Below are positions 8,295-16,349 of a stretch of 20,831 nucleotides of DNA, piece after piece (position 1 is the stretch's first letter; each line of letters starts with the position of its first letter). The DNA comes from an uncultured bacterium (GTDB lineage Bacteria > Hydrogenedentota > Hydrogenedentia > Hydrogenedentales > CAILVY01): NCBI GenBank assembly GCA_937951485.1, contig CALEDJ010000065.1, positions 1 through 20,831 on the forward strand, read 5' to 3'. The translations under genes and the position numbers were made by a program. The notes under the pieces were generated by a model that ran no database searches, had not been told where the DNA came from, and worked only from the letters and a program-made list of their open reading frames with translations.

Positions 8295-9053
8295 TCACAC
8301 CGCCGCCGCTTCTTCGCGAATCCAGTCGTAGCCCTTTTCCTCCAGTTCGAGGGCGAGTTCCCTGCCGCCCGACTTGATGATGCGGCCCCTGGCGAGGACG
8401 TGCACGAAGTCCGGTTGCACATGAGAAAGCAGCCGCTGGTAGTGGGTGACCAGAATGAACGCGCGATGCGGGCTTCGCAGTTTGTTGATGCCGTCCGCCA
8501 CGATGCGCAGGGCGTCAATGTCCAGCCCGGAATCGGTTTCGTCGAGGATCGCGAGACGCGGCTCCAGCACAGCCAACTGCAAAATTTCATTCCGCTTCTT
8601 TTCGCCGCCGGAGAAGCCGTGGTTGACCGAGCGTTGCGCGAGTTCGGGGTTGATATTGATCAGGCGCATCTTTTCCTGGAGCAGTTCGTCGAAGTCCATC
8701 GCGTCGAGTTCTTCCAGCCCCCTGCTCACCCGGATTTCGTTGAGCGCGGCGTGCAGAAAGCGCGCATTGCTGACGCCGGGGATTTCCACCGGGTACTGGA
8801 ACGCCAGAAACAGGCCGAGACGGGCGCGTTCCTCGGCGGGCATCTCCAGGAGGTCCTGGCCGAGAAAAGTCGCACGGCTGTCTTCGTCCACATCGTAGGC
8901 TTCGTGTCCGGCGAGCACCTGCGCGAGCGTGCTCTTGCCGGAGCCGTTCGGCCCCATGATGGCGTGCACTTCGCCCGCGCGCACCGTCAGGTCAACGCCC
9001 CTCAAAATCGGCGTGCCGGCCATGGACACCTTGAGATTGGTGATTTCCAGCAT
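8295..9053 (-). CDS. sufC: SufC ATPase of the SufBCD complex
   Basis: A 252-residue ABC-type ATPase that drives conformational change of SufB-SufD during cluster assembly; it is cytosolic and not a transporter. Walker A GPNGSGKST (34-42), Q-loop Q86 in LAFQYPVEIPG, signature FSGGEKKR (147-154), Walker B LAILDE (167-172) followed by TDSGLDIDAL, and H-loop H204 are all intact. The FQYP and SGGEKKRNEILQ stretches are typical of SufC. Its ATG directly follows the sufB TAA (TAAATG), and AAGGGAG lies ten bases upstream inside the sufB end, so the two are translationally linked. Confidence 0.95.
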   Translation of the reverse strand: MLEITNLKVSMAGTPILRGVDLTVRAGEVHAIMGPNGSGKSTLAQVLAGHEAYDVDEDSRATFLGQDLLEMPAEERARLGLFLAFQYPVEIPGVSNARFLHAALNEIRVSRGLEELDAMDFDELLQEKMRLININPELAQRSVNHGFSGGEKKRNEILQLAVLEPRLAILDETDSGLDIDALRIVADGINKLRSPHRAFILVTHYQRLLSHVQPDFVHVLARGRIIKSGGRELALELEEKGYDWIREEAAAV

Positions 9054-10550
9054 TTATCCAACACTCCCTTCCAGGCTGATGCTCAGCAGTTTCGACGCCT
9101 CGACGGCGAACTCCATCGGCAGGTGGTCGAAGACCTCCTTGCAGAATCCGTTGACGACCATCGAGATGGCGTTTTCGGGGCTGATTCCCCGGGATTGACA
9201 ATAGAACAACTGGTCCTCGCTGATCTTCGAGGTGGACGCCTCGTGCTCGACGGAGGCAGTGCGGTTTCGCGCGTCAATGTAAGGAAACGTGTGCGCGCCG
9301 CAGTGATTGCCGATGAGCAGCGAATCGCATTGGGTGTAATTGCGGGCGTTTTCCGCCTTCGGCATAATGCGCACCAGTCCGCGATAACTGTTGTCGCTTT
9401 GCCCGAGCGAGATCGTCTTGGAGATGATCGTACTGCGGGTGTTGCGGCCGATGTGAATCATTTTGGTGCCGGTATCGGCCTGCTGGCGGTTGCGCGTCAA
9501 CGCGACGGAGTAAAACTCGCCCACGGAATCATGGCCCATCAGCAGGCAACTCGGATATTTCCAGGTGATTGCGGACCCGGTTTCCACCTGGGTCCACGAA
9601 ATGCGCGACCGGTCGCCGAGACATTTGCCGCGCTTGGTCACGAAATTGTAGATGCCGCCACGGCCATCCTTGTCGCCCGCATACCAGTTCTGCACCGTCG
9701 AGTAGCGGATGGTGGCGTCCTTGTGCGCCACCAGTTCCACCACGGCGGCATGCAACTGGTTTTCATCGCGGCGCGGCGCGGTGCATCCTTCGAGATAACT
9801 CACCTCCGCGCCCTCATCGGCGATGACGAGCGTGCGCTCGAATTGCCCCGTGTCGGCGGCGTTGATGCGGAAATAGGTGGAAAGGTCCATCGGACAGCGC
9901 ACGCCTTTGGGCACATACACAAAGGACCCGTCGCTGAACACGGCCGAATTGAGCGCGGCATAAAAATTGTCGCCGGGCGGCACCACGGACCCCAGATACC
10001 GCTGCACGAGGTCCGGATGTTCGCGGATCGCTTCGGACATCGAACAGAAAATGATGCCCTTCTTCGCCAGGATGTCCTTGTGCGTCGTGGCGACGGAGAC
10101 GCTGTCGAAGACCGCGTCCACCGCGACGCCGGAGAGCCGTTTCTGCTCTTCGAGCGGGATGCCGAGTTTCTCGAAGGTTTCCAGCAGGGTCGGGTCCACT
10201 TCGCTGAGGTCGTTCAATTGCGGCCTGCGCTTGGGCGCGGCGTAATAGCGGATGGCCTGGAAATCCGGTTCCTCATAGACCACCTTCGCCCACTTCGGCT
10301 CGACACATTCCTGCCAGCGCCGGTACGCCTTCAAGCGCCATTCCAGCATCCATTCCGGTTCGCCCTTTTTTTCCGAAATCATGCGGATGATGTTTTCGTT
10401 CAGGCCCTTTGGAATGGTTTCCGTCTCGATGTCGGTGGTCCAACCGTATTTGTATTCGCGATCGGCCATAGCGGCGACTTCACGGTTGCTCCGTTCCACG
10501 CGGCTGCCGCCGTAGGCCGCCTGCTCCAACGCCGCAGAAGGCTCTTTCAT
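9054..10550 (-). CDS. sufB: Fe-S cluster scaffold protein SufB
   Basis: A 498-residue SufB, the main scaffold subunit on which clusters form. The family core begins near residue 29 ([22 protein letters not shown]). Cluster-site residues are conserved: C408 in [10 protein letters not shown], and H436/E437 in [22 protein letters not shown], matching E. coli C405, H433 and E434. There is no intein. The first ATG has GGGAG nine bases upstream; the internal ATG at residue 28 has only a weak site, so I keep the longer form, which adds a non-conserved 27-residue lead. It is the first suf gene, 275 bases downstream of a MerR-type regulator on the same strand. Confidence 0.94.
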   Translation of the reverse strand: MKEPSAALEQAAYGGSRVERSNREVAAMADREYKYGWTTDIETETIPKGLNENIIRMISEKKGEPEWMLEWRLKAYRRWQECVEPKWAKVVYEEPDFQAIRYYAAPKRRPQLNDLSEVDPTLLETFEKLGIPLEEQKRLSGVAVDAVFDSVSVATTHKDILAKKGIIFCSMSEAIREHPDLVQRYLGSVVPPGDNFYAALNSAVFSDGSFVYVPKGVRCPMDLSTYFRINAADTGQFERTLVIADEGAEVSYLEGCTAPRRDENQLHAAVVELVAHKDATIRYSTVQNWYAGDKDGRGGIYNFVTKRGKCLGDRSRISWTQVETGSAITWKYPSCLLMGHDSVGEFYSVALTRNRQQADTGTKMIHIGRNTRSTIISKTISLGQSDNSYRGLVRIMPKAENARNYTQCDSLLIGNHCGAHTFPYIDARNRTASVEHEASTSKISEDQLFYCQSRGISPENAISMVVNGFCKEVFDHLPMEFAVEASKLLSISLEGSVG

Positions 10551-10723
10551 GGTTCACTGCTCCCAACTGTTCGGGGCCGGCGTGGACGTCCTCCCGCTGT
10601 CGCCTGTTGCGCCGCCCATCAATGGCCTTCAGGCATCCCCCGGTTCCCGTGCATTGCGCTTCCGGACGATCCGTTACACCCGACCGCCTGTATCAGAGCA
10701 AACAGAGTCCCGCCGCGCATTTA

Positions 10724-10796
10724 TTCCCCTGCACTGTGGGGAAATACGCGGTGCGGGAGCGGCCAAGATATTCGGATGCCGGGGATTCCTTGGAAT
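10724..10796. promoter_or_regulatory. Two dyads upstream of sufB, possible regulator sites
   Basis: TTCCCC-N8-GGGGAA (10724-10743) and ATTCC-TT-GGAAT (10785-10796) lie between the MerR-type gene and sufB. Both have TTCC/GGAA half-site character. A weak promoter candidate for suf (TTGCTC, 17 bases, TGTAAC) lies just downstream of the first dyad, at about 10664-10703. No Rrf2/IscR-type regulator gene is present in the window. The dyads are seen directly; their role is inference. Confidence 0.3.
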
Positions 10797-10825
10797 AAAT
10801 CTGGATAGCGATTACCAGAATGGCG

Positions 10826-11167
10826 TCAGATGGAATCCAGAAGTTTGAGGGCGGTGCGGACTTCATCTTCGATCTTGTCGGCAAGATCAATGATGCCCCG
10901 CCGGTCTTCCAACGCGCCGGTGCCGTGAATGCTCTTGGACAGCGCCATCGAGGCCCCCTTGATCGTCATTTTTCCGTGGTAGATGTAGTACTTCAACTTG
11001 AGCACGACGTTGATGTCGTCTCGGGTGTAGTACCTGCGGCCGGCGGGGTCGCGTCGCGGTCTTAATTGCGACACCTTGCTTTCCCATTGGCGCAGGACAT
11101 GGACCGGCACGCCGGTTTCACGGCTGACTTCGCCGATGCGGTACCGCTTGTCGGGGGATTCAGGCAT
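10826..11167 (-). CDS. Small MerR-family transcriptional regulator
   Basis: A 113-residue protein with a MerR-type winged-helix domain at the N-terminus: YRIGEVSRETGVPVHVLRQWE (helix-turn-helix, about 9-29), then RRDPAGRRYYTRDDINVVLKLKYYIY as the wing and second helix pair, and KMTIKGASMAL. The VLRQWE and MTIKGA patterns suit the short MerR subgroup that lacks a cysteine metal-binding tail. The remaining 40 residues form a helical, probably dimerising end, with no sensor domain. The frame extends to 11251, but the ATG at 11167 precedes the conserved start and has AGGA upstream. This ATG lies inside the end of the histidine kinase gene, overlapping it by eight bases. It lies just upstream of sufB on the same strand, so it could regulate suf or serve the kinase pathway. 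Confidence 0.75.
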   Translation of the reverse strand: MPESPDKRYRIGEVSRETGVPVHVLRQWESKVSQLRPRRDPAGRRYYTRDDINVVLKLKYYIYHGKMTIKGASMALSKSIHGTGALEDRRGIIDLADKIEDEVRTALKLLDSI

Positions 11168-13706
11168 CGCGTGATGTTCCTGACGCAAGGTCTGTGGAGA
11201 TGGGTTTATTTTCGAGGACGTTTCGGATGATCCGCCCAAGATCATTGCCAAGAATCGGTTTGTAAACGAAGCCCTGGATGCCCATCTGCTGCGCCTGTTC
11301 GGGCGTGATGCTTTCGCTGAAGCCGGTGGCGAGGATGATGGGGAGTTCCGGGCGGGTCTTGAGCATGGCTTGGGCGAGTTGGGCGCCGGTCATGCCGGGC
11401 ATGATCTGGTCAAGCAGGACCATGTCGTACTCGTAGGGGTTGTTGCGGAAGGCTTCGAGGGCTTCGAGGCTTTCGCAGAAGGGAGTCACGCGGTAGCCGA
11501 GTTGTTCGAGGATTTCGGTCCACAGGGCGACCAACTGCTGCTCGTCGTCCACGACCATGATGCGTTCAGTGCCGTGAAGCGTTTCGGAGACGGCATCCTG
11601 CTGGACGCGCTTCTCGCTGTGGTATTTGGGCAAAAACACCTCGAAGGTGGCGCCGGCGTTGGGTTCGCTGCGCACGAGGACGGCCCCGCCGTGACTGGTA
11701 ACGATGCCGTGGAGGATGGCAAGCCCCATGCCGGTGCCTTCGCCGACGCCCTTGGTGGTGAAGAACGGCTCGAAGATGCGTTCCATGGTCTGGCGGTCCA
11801 TGCCGTGGCCGGTGTCGTTGACGATGATCTTCACATAGTCGCCGGGGACCAGATCGCCATGGGGAGTGTGCATGGGGGCGTCAAGGCGGGCGGATTCGAC
11901 GAAGACTTTCAGGGTGCCGCCGTTGCGCTTCATGGCATGCAAGGCGTTCGTGCAGAGGTTGAGGATGACCTGGTGTATCTGTACGGGGTCTGCGAGCACC
12001 GCGCCGGCACTGGAGTTGATGCGCTGCCGGATTTCGATGTTGGCGGGGCAGGAAGCCTGAATAAGAGCAAGCACTTCCTTGGCAATCAGGTGCACGTGCA
12101 CGGGCGTTTCGTTTTGCTCGACCTGGCGGCTGAAGATCAGAATCTGGCGCACGAGTTCCTTGGCGCGGTTGGCCGCTTTGAGCACTTCCTCGAAGTGGCG
12201 TCGAAAGGGATTCTCTTCCTCCATTTTGCGCAGGGCCAGGTCCGCATAGCCCAGGATGCTGGCGAGGATATTGTTGAAATCGTGGGCGATGCCGCCGGCA
12301 AGCGTACCGATGGCCTGCATCTTCTGCGCCTGACTCAATTGCGATTCGAGCCGGGCCTTTTCCTTTTCCGCCATGCGGCGCACGGCGACTTCCTGCTGGA
12401 GTTGCGCGTTGGCGCGGGTGAGGTCCGCCGTGCGCTCCTCGACCCGCCGTTCGAGCGAGTCGTAGGCGCGGCGCAGCGATTGCGCGCTCTGGCGGCGATG
12501 CATGCACGCGCCCACCATCTCGGCGGCGGTGCGCAACACGCGGATTTCGTCCGTCGTCCACCCATTGGCGGTGTGCATGTCCTCGAAACCCAGCACGCCC
12601 CGCCATTGGCCGTCCCAGAAAAGCGGCAGCAGCAGGATGGACTGGACGCCGTAGGGCAGGAGCCGCTCCTGTTCGCAATCGGGGAAGACGCTCACATCGC
12701 CCGTAATGAAGCCCCCGTGCGACAGTTCCACCCTCCATCGTTCCAAACCGTTGGCATAAGGCTCTATCGGCGGCTGTTCGCCCCAATCCCCGGTATGCTC
12801 CTGCTGCGCGGCGCAGTGGGTGACCTTCATACAGAGACCGCGCTCGGAATCCTCGACATTCTCGCCGATATAGACCCTGGTGGCGCCCGAGACGACAAGC
12901 AACTGCCGCAGTGCGGTGTCCAACGCATCTTCCGACTCAAATTCGGCGAGCAACGCGCGCGAACAGGCGGCCAGCCCCTCCTCATAACGGAGCCGCATCG
13001 CCAGCGTGGCCTCGGCGCGTCTGCGTTCGCCCAGTTCCACCCGCAATTGCTGGTTGCGCTCCTCCAGTTCCACGGTGCGCTCCTCCACCTTCCTTTCCAG
13101 AATGCGGTGCGCCTCCATCAGCGCACGCTTCGCCTGCCGGCGCGCGGTAATATTCTCCGCAAGCCGCTGCCGCTCATACGCCAGTTGCCGCAGCGCGTTG
13201 TCGTTGTTCAGCAGGGCGCCGAAAACTCCCGCCAGAATAAAGGCGCTGCCCGTGATCATCAGGGTTTCATGGATCAGCCGGTGAATCGGTTCCGTCTTAT
13301 TGAGCAGCACCATCCGGTAGGCGAACGGAAACTCATCCAAAATATCGCTCATCTGATAGAGGAACAGGCAGAATACCCCGACAAGCAGGCAACGCCGCAC
13401 GAAGGGCTCCGTGGCAATCAGCGAGAACACATAGAAGGCGGCGGCCCATATCCCGGCAAGCATCATCAGCCCGATGAAATCCCGCGTGGTGCCGGAAATC
13501 CATCCCAGTTCCGTCGCGTAGCGACTCAGCAACCCGACGGCGGCGCAGACCGCCAGCACCCCAATCGCGCGGCGCATCACGGTCTCTTTGTCGTAATCAC
13601 GCTTGCGGATGCGCGCGACGATCCTCCCCACGGACGACCGTGCCGGCTCCAGATCCACCGAACTGTCGGAAATCTGCTGCATGCTGCGGCCCGACTCCTC
13701 CCTCAT
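11160..13706 (-). CDS. Hybrid sensor histidine kinase (membrane, GAF, HisKA, HATPase, receiver)
   Basis: This 848-residue signalling protein has domains in order. A membrane region of about four helices (44-168) is followed by a coiled coil (175-235), a GAF-like sensor domain (about 240-400) and a second coiled coil (405-460). The dimerisation/phosphoacceptor domain carries H475 in GGIAHDFNNILA. The ATPase domain has N587 (N box), DTGHGMD (631-637) and GEGTGMGLAI (655-664). A C-terminal receiver carries D720/D721, phospho-acceptor D766 in LLDQIMPG, T794 and K816. All catalytic residues are intact. There is no DNA-binding output domain. The downstream MerR-type gene overlaps its end. The stimulus is unknown; the membrane helices and GAF domain suggest an internal or membrane-derived signal. 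Confidence 0.9.
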   Translation of the reverse strand: MREESGRSMQQISDSSVDLEPARSSVGRIVARIRKRDYDKETVMRRAIGVLAVCAAVGLLSRYATELGWISGTTRDFIGLMMLAGIWAAAFYVFSLIATEPFVRRCLLVGVFCLFLYQMSDILDEFPFAYRMVLLNKTEPIHRLIHETLMITGSAFILAGVFGALLNNDNALRQLAYERQRLAENITARRQAKRALMEAHRILERKVEERTVELEERNQQLRVELGERRRAEATLAMRLRYEEGLAACSRALLAEFESEDALDTALRQLLVVSGATRVYIGENVEDSERGLCMKVTHCAAQQEHTGDWGEQPPIEPYANGLERWRVELSHGGFITGDVSVFPDCEQERLLPYGVQSILLLPLFWDGQWRGVLGFEDMHTANGWTTDEIRVLRTAAEMVGACMHRRQSAQSLRRAYDSLERRVEERTADLTRANAQLQQEVAVRRMAEKEKARLESQLSQAQKMQAIGTLAGGIAHDFNNILASILGYADLALRKMEEENPFRRHFEEVLKAANRAKELVRQILIFSRQVEQNETPVHVHLIAKEVLALIQASCPANIEIRQRINSSAGAVLADPVQIHQVILNLCTNALHAMKRNGGTLKVFVESARLDAPMHTPHGDLVPGDYVKIIVNDTGHGMDRQTMERIFEPFFTTKGVGEGTGMGLAILHGIVTSHGGAVLVRSEPNAGATFEVFLPKYHSEKRVQQDAVSETLHGTERIMVVDDEQQLVALWTEILEQLGYRVTPFCESLEALEAFRNNPYEYDMVLLDQIMPGMTGAQLAQAMLKTRPELPIILATGFSESITPEQAQQMGIQGFVYKPILGNDLGRIIRNVLENKPISTDLASGTSRDA

Positions 13707-13827
13707 TCACATTCCCCGAAGCGCTGCGCCTTATCCTCCGCCCCAACAACAAGGGTGCCTGAAAAAGCAACATGTTGGCCCACCGGTGTAATCCTTGTGA
13801 TCACCACCCCTGAGACTTTCTTTTCGT

Positions 13828-13924
13828 CATTGCGGGCAAGGCGGCGCGCTGCGCTGCTGAGCGAAGCATCCGAGGCGGACTCACTACCCGGATTGCCACG
13901 CGATGCTGCGCTTCGCTCGCAATG
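13828..13924. repeat. Dispersed-type imperfect palindrome
   Basis: CATTGCGGGC at 13828-13837 pairs with GCTCGCAATG at 13915-13924 at the ends of a 97-base non-coding segment. Inside, GCGAAGC-type and CGCAGC-type motifs recur in both arms, and the section as a whole could fold into a long, interrupted hairpin. It resembles the common CATTGCGAGCGAAG-type palindromic repeats found in many copies between genes in environmental genomes. Only one copy is in this window. Confidence 0.6.
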
Positions 13925-13992
13925 TCGGAGTTATGCGCAGTGATTGCTTCTGTCGGCTGCCATGTTACCAGATTAATTATAACGCGAAAAGC

Positions 13993-14009
13993 AAAAAATC
14001 GCGCGATTT
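13993..14009 (-). terminator. Candidate terminator after the membrane EEP gene
   Basis: Read on the minus strand, AAATC-GCGC-GATTT is followed by further T residues (GATTTTTTG). It begins 18 bases after the stop codon of the EEP-domain gene. The stem is short and partly A/T, so it is a modest terminator by sequence. Confidence 0.5.
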
Positions 14010-14027
14010 CACCAGCACGTGGATTGC

Positions 14028-16013
14028 TCACTCCCATCGGATGATTGACCAATGAGCGGGGTGATCCGTCTGCGAGGCGGGCGCGGGTATATAGTGCGAT
14101 TCCACCACCTCGAAATCGGGCGAGACGAAGATGTGGTCTATCCGCTGCGTCATATCGAGCGGTTCCCGCGTGTCGGGCATCACGCCAATCCCGTCGGGAT
14201 ACAGCGCCCGCCAGGAATCCGTCAATGTCCCGACCACCTTCTCATAATACGGGGAGGACTCGCGGAAATTGTAGTCGCCCACGGCGATCACATGATCGTA
14301 TTTGCGCACCTCGGCCATCAAAGCGTCAACGTGGGCCTGCATCGCCGCCGGCCTGCCCGCGGGATGACTGTTGAAGAACGCGATGCGGCGCCCGCCCGCC
14401 TCGATGACCGCCGCAGCCGTGCCGATTTCATCGGTTGTACTGTAGGAGAAGAACGATACGGGGTCGTGCAGCGGGAATCGGGAGACGATGGCGGTCCCGA
14501 AGGTGCCGGAAATGGCGTTGGGGCCGTAGTAGTGATAAAAGCCGAGCGCTTCCGCGAAGAAACGGGCGGCGTCCACATGGCCGCCGGAAGGCCGTGCCAC
14601 ATCGCTTTCCTGCAGGCCGATGATGTCGGGGGCCACCGCGCGGATGCGGGCCAGTTGTCCCCAGTAATTCTGGTCGCCCTCCAGCGCCGACCCCTGCTGC
14701 ATGTTATAGGTCAGCACCGTGATCGCGCGGAGGGACTCGTCTGCGGGCGCGGGCCGCGCCGCGCGGCCAACGACGCCCGTGATCGCCAGCAGGGCCAGCG
14801 CCACCCCGCCAACAACGGGCAGGGCGGACGCGGACGGCGCGTTATCGCGTGATGCCGCGTCCCGCTTCGCGGGAATCAGCCACGGCGCGATCATGCCCGC
14901 CCCGGCGATGAGAAACGGCAGATAGAACCGGTTTCTGAGATAATCCCCCGCAATGCCGACATAGCCCCAGACATTGGTGAAAATCAACAGCATCGTGACC
15001 AGCGTCAGGAATGCCATGCCCAGCGTTACGGGCGCGACGTATCTGCGCGGACGCCCCGCCGCGCATCGCGCCGCCAGCGCCGCGATATTCAGCGGGACCA
15101 CGCCGGCCAGCAGGAGCATGAGATAGAGCGGCGCGGTCTGGCGCCACGACGGCGGCCCGACGAATACGGCCGGGGCTTCCGACGTTGCAGGGAAAACGAT
15201 GGTGTTCCATCGGATGCCCGCCACCAGTGCGACCACAAACACGCCGTTCCACAACAGCAGCACGCTCCGTGACGGGCCGTACGGCTTCGCCGCCATCCAA
15301 CCCAGCGCGCAGACAAGGGACACCACAAGCAACGCCGTGCCCAACAGGTAGTCGGCCCCGCACCATGCGCTCACCACCGCCGGACTGAGCAGCACGAGGT
15401 AGATAATCGCCGCATTGGCAAACAGGCCCAGCGCCGCCGCGATGTCGTTGATTTGCCCGCCGTCCGCCGCATGCGCTTCGTCGGACGCCCCACGCTGGCG
15501 CGGAACAAGCAGCAGGACAAGCGCAAGCCCCGCAAGCACCCATCCCAGCCACGCCCAAGGCCCGCCCATCGAGAGGTCATAGGAAGAACCCCAAACCCGC
15601 AGCAGAATGGACAGAAGCACCGCGATCGCCACGGTAACGCCCAGATCGCGGCGGATGGGGCCTGTCGTCCCCGACAGCACATGACAGGCAAGCGCCAGGC
15701 ATGCCGCCACGCCCACGCCCGCATTCACGATCAACCATGGCGCGGACAGCAGCGGACACAGCGCGCGCGTCACGAGCACGACCAGCAGCGCCGCCGCCAG
15801 GACGCCGCGTTCCACGCGGCGACCCGCCGCGGCAATCGGCAGGAACAGCAACGGCAGCAGAATGCCCAGCAATTCCGCGCCCATCGCAAGTTTGATGAGG
15901 CTCAGCCGGTAGATGCTTTCAATCCACACGCCCAACAACTGAAAGAAGAACAGTATCAGAATCGCCGCAAGAACAGTTTCCCCCTGTCGTCGGATTTCTC
16001 TCCGTGTCCCCAT
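14028..16013 (-). CDS. Polytopic membrane protein with C-terminal EEP phosphodiesterase domain (CWH43-like)
   Basis: A 661-residue protein. About 13 hydrophobic segments fill roughly residues 12-425. The last 230 residues form an endonuclease/exonuclease/phosphatase domain with all metal and catalytic positions: N437 (LTYNMQQG), E469 (GLQESD), H550 (NSHPAG), D580 and N582 (VGDYNF), D626/H627 (IDHIF) and D650/H651 (TDHPAHW). A basic N-terminus and an odd helix number would put this domain outside the inner membrane (inference). The architecture and the LQESD-AR-GG, YYGP and GTFGTA-VSRFP stretches resemble eukaryotic CWH43/PGAP2IP as I recall them. I chose the ATG at 16013 because GGGAG lies eight bases upstream; the frame opens 24 codons earlier without a site. 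The substrate is unknown; a lipid or sugar phosphodiester is plausible. Confidence 0.8.
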   Translation of the reverse strand: MGTRREIRRQGETVLAAILILFFFQLLGVWIESIYRLSLIKLAMGAELLGILLPLLFLPIAAAGRRVERGVLAAALLVVLVTRALCPLLSAPWLIVNAGVGVAACLALACHVLSGTTGPIRRDLGVTVAIAVLLSILLRVWGSSYDLSMGGPWAWLGWVLAGLALVLLLVPRQRGASDEAHAADGGQINDIAAALGLFANAAIIYLVLLSPAVVSAWCGADYLLGTALLVVSLVCALGWMAAKPYGPSRSVLLLWNGVFVVALVAGIRWNTIVFPATSEAPAVFVGPPSWRQTAPLYLMLLLAGVVPLNIAALAARCAAGRPRRYVAPVTLGMAFLTLVTMLLIFTNVWGYVGIAGDYLRNRFYLPFLIAGAGMIAPWLIPAKRDAASRDNAPSASALPVVGGVALALLAITGVVGRAARPAPADESLRAITVLTYNMQQGSALEGDQNYWGQLARIRAVAPDIIGLQESDVARPSGGHVDAARFFAEALGFYHYYGPNAISGTFGTAIVSRFPLHDPVSFFSYSTTDEIGTAAAVIEAGGRRIAFFNSHPAGRPAAMQAHVDALMAEVRKYDHVIAVGDYNFRESSPYYEKVVGTLTDSWRALYPDGIGVMPDTREPLDMTQRIDHIFVSPDFEVVESHYIPAPASQTDHPAHWSIIRWE

Positions 16014-16349
16014 CGCTGATACTCCCGGTTCTTCGGTATTGTTACGGCGCGCCGACTGCCGATCAGCACAGTTTATTTGCAGCATCTTAACACAATGGTG
16101 CGAATCGTCGGGGTGTTGTGCACTGTTGCTTGTATTCCCCCATGTTCTGCGCTTTTTTCTATATCAAGACGCCCTGCGCCGCTCGGAAAAGGCGCCAGGC
16201 ATGAAATGCCCATTGGACATTCCCGTGGCTGTTGTGTGAAACTTACCGAGTTTCCGAGCGCCGGAACGGTCTTCTTTTCGGCTGTGTTTTTCAAAGGGAA
16301 CAAGCGGAGTCTTTTCCCAAAACCATTTCCGCAATGATGGGAATTGCCA
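16014..16349. promoter_or_regulatory. Divergent intergenic region with operator-like dyads
   Basis: This 336-base region separates the minus-strand EEP gene from the plus-strand hydrolase and must hold both promoters. Seen in it are GAAACT-TACCG-AGTTTC (16238-16254), a perfect 6+6 dyad 96 bases before the hydrolase start, and GGCAT-GAA-ATGCC (16198-16210). Short open frames cross it on both strands but have no credible start signals. I could not assign convincing -35/-10 pairs. Confidence 0.4.

Larger units (their letters stand above)
13707..14027. other. Intergenic stretch with a long imperfect palindrome and terminator
   Basis: This lies between the kinase start and the end of the next minus-strand gene. 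It holds the palindromic repeat at 13828-13924, a short CAACATGTTG palindrome (13768-13777), a perfect TATAAT on the minus strand (13981-13976) without a recognisable -35 partner, and a terminator-like hairpin at 13993-14009. I see no credible gene. The kinase promoter should lie here. Confidence 0.5.

Noticed and set aside
6976-8331. A 451-codon plus-strand open frame opposite sufD
   Set aside because: Antisense to a well-supported sufD and lacking recognisable features.
9054-10550. Possible intein in SufB
   Set aside because: SufB inteins are common, but this protein has normal length (498 residues) and continuous family sequence.
8055-10808. A 917-codon plus-strand open frame opposite sufB, sufC and part of sufD
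   Set aside because: It runs antisense to three genes with full family motifs. Long antisense frames are expected in GC-rich coding DNA, and its translation shows no recognisable domain and crosses gene boundaries.
11370-13943. An 857-codon plus-strand open frame opposite the histidine kinase
   Set aside because: It is a mirror of the kinase gene, rich in His, Gly and Ala from complementary codons, with no motif of its own.
13976-13981. Perfect TATAAT as a kinase promoter
   Set aside because: No -35 box is found at 16-18 bases, and it lies 270 bases from the kinase with a long palindrome in between, so I did not call it a promoter.
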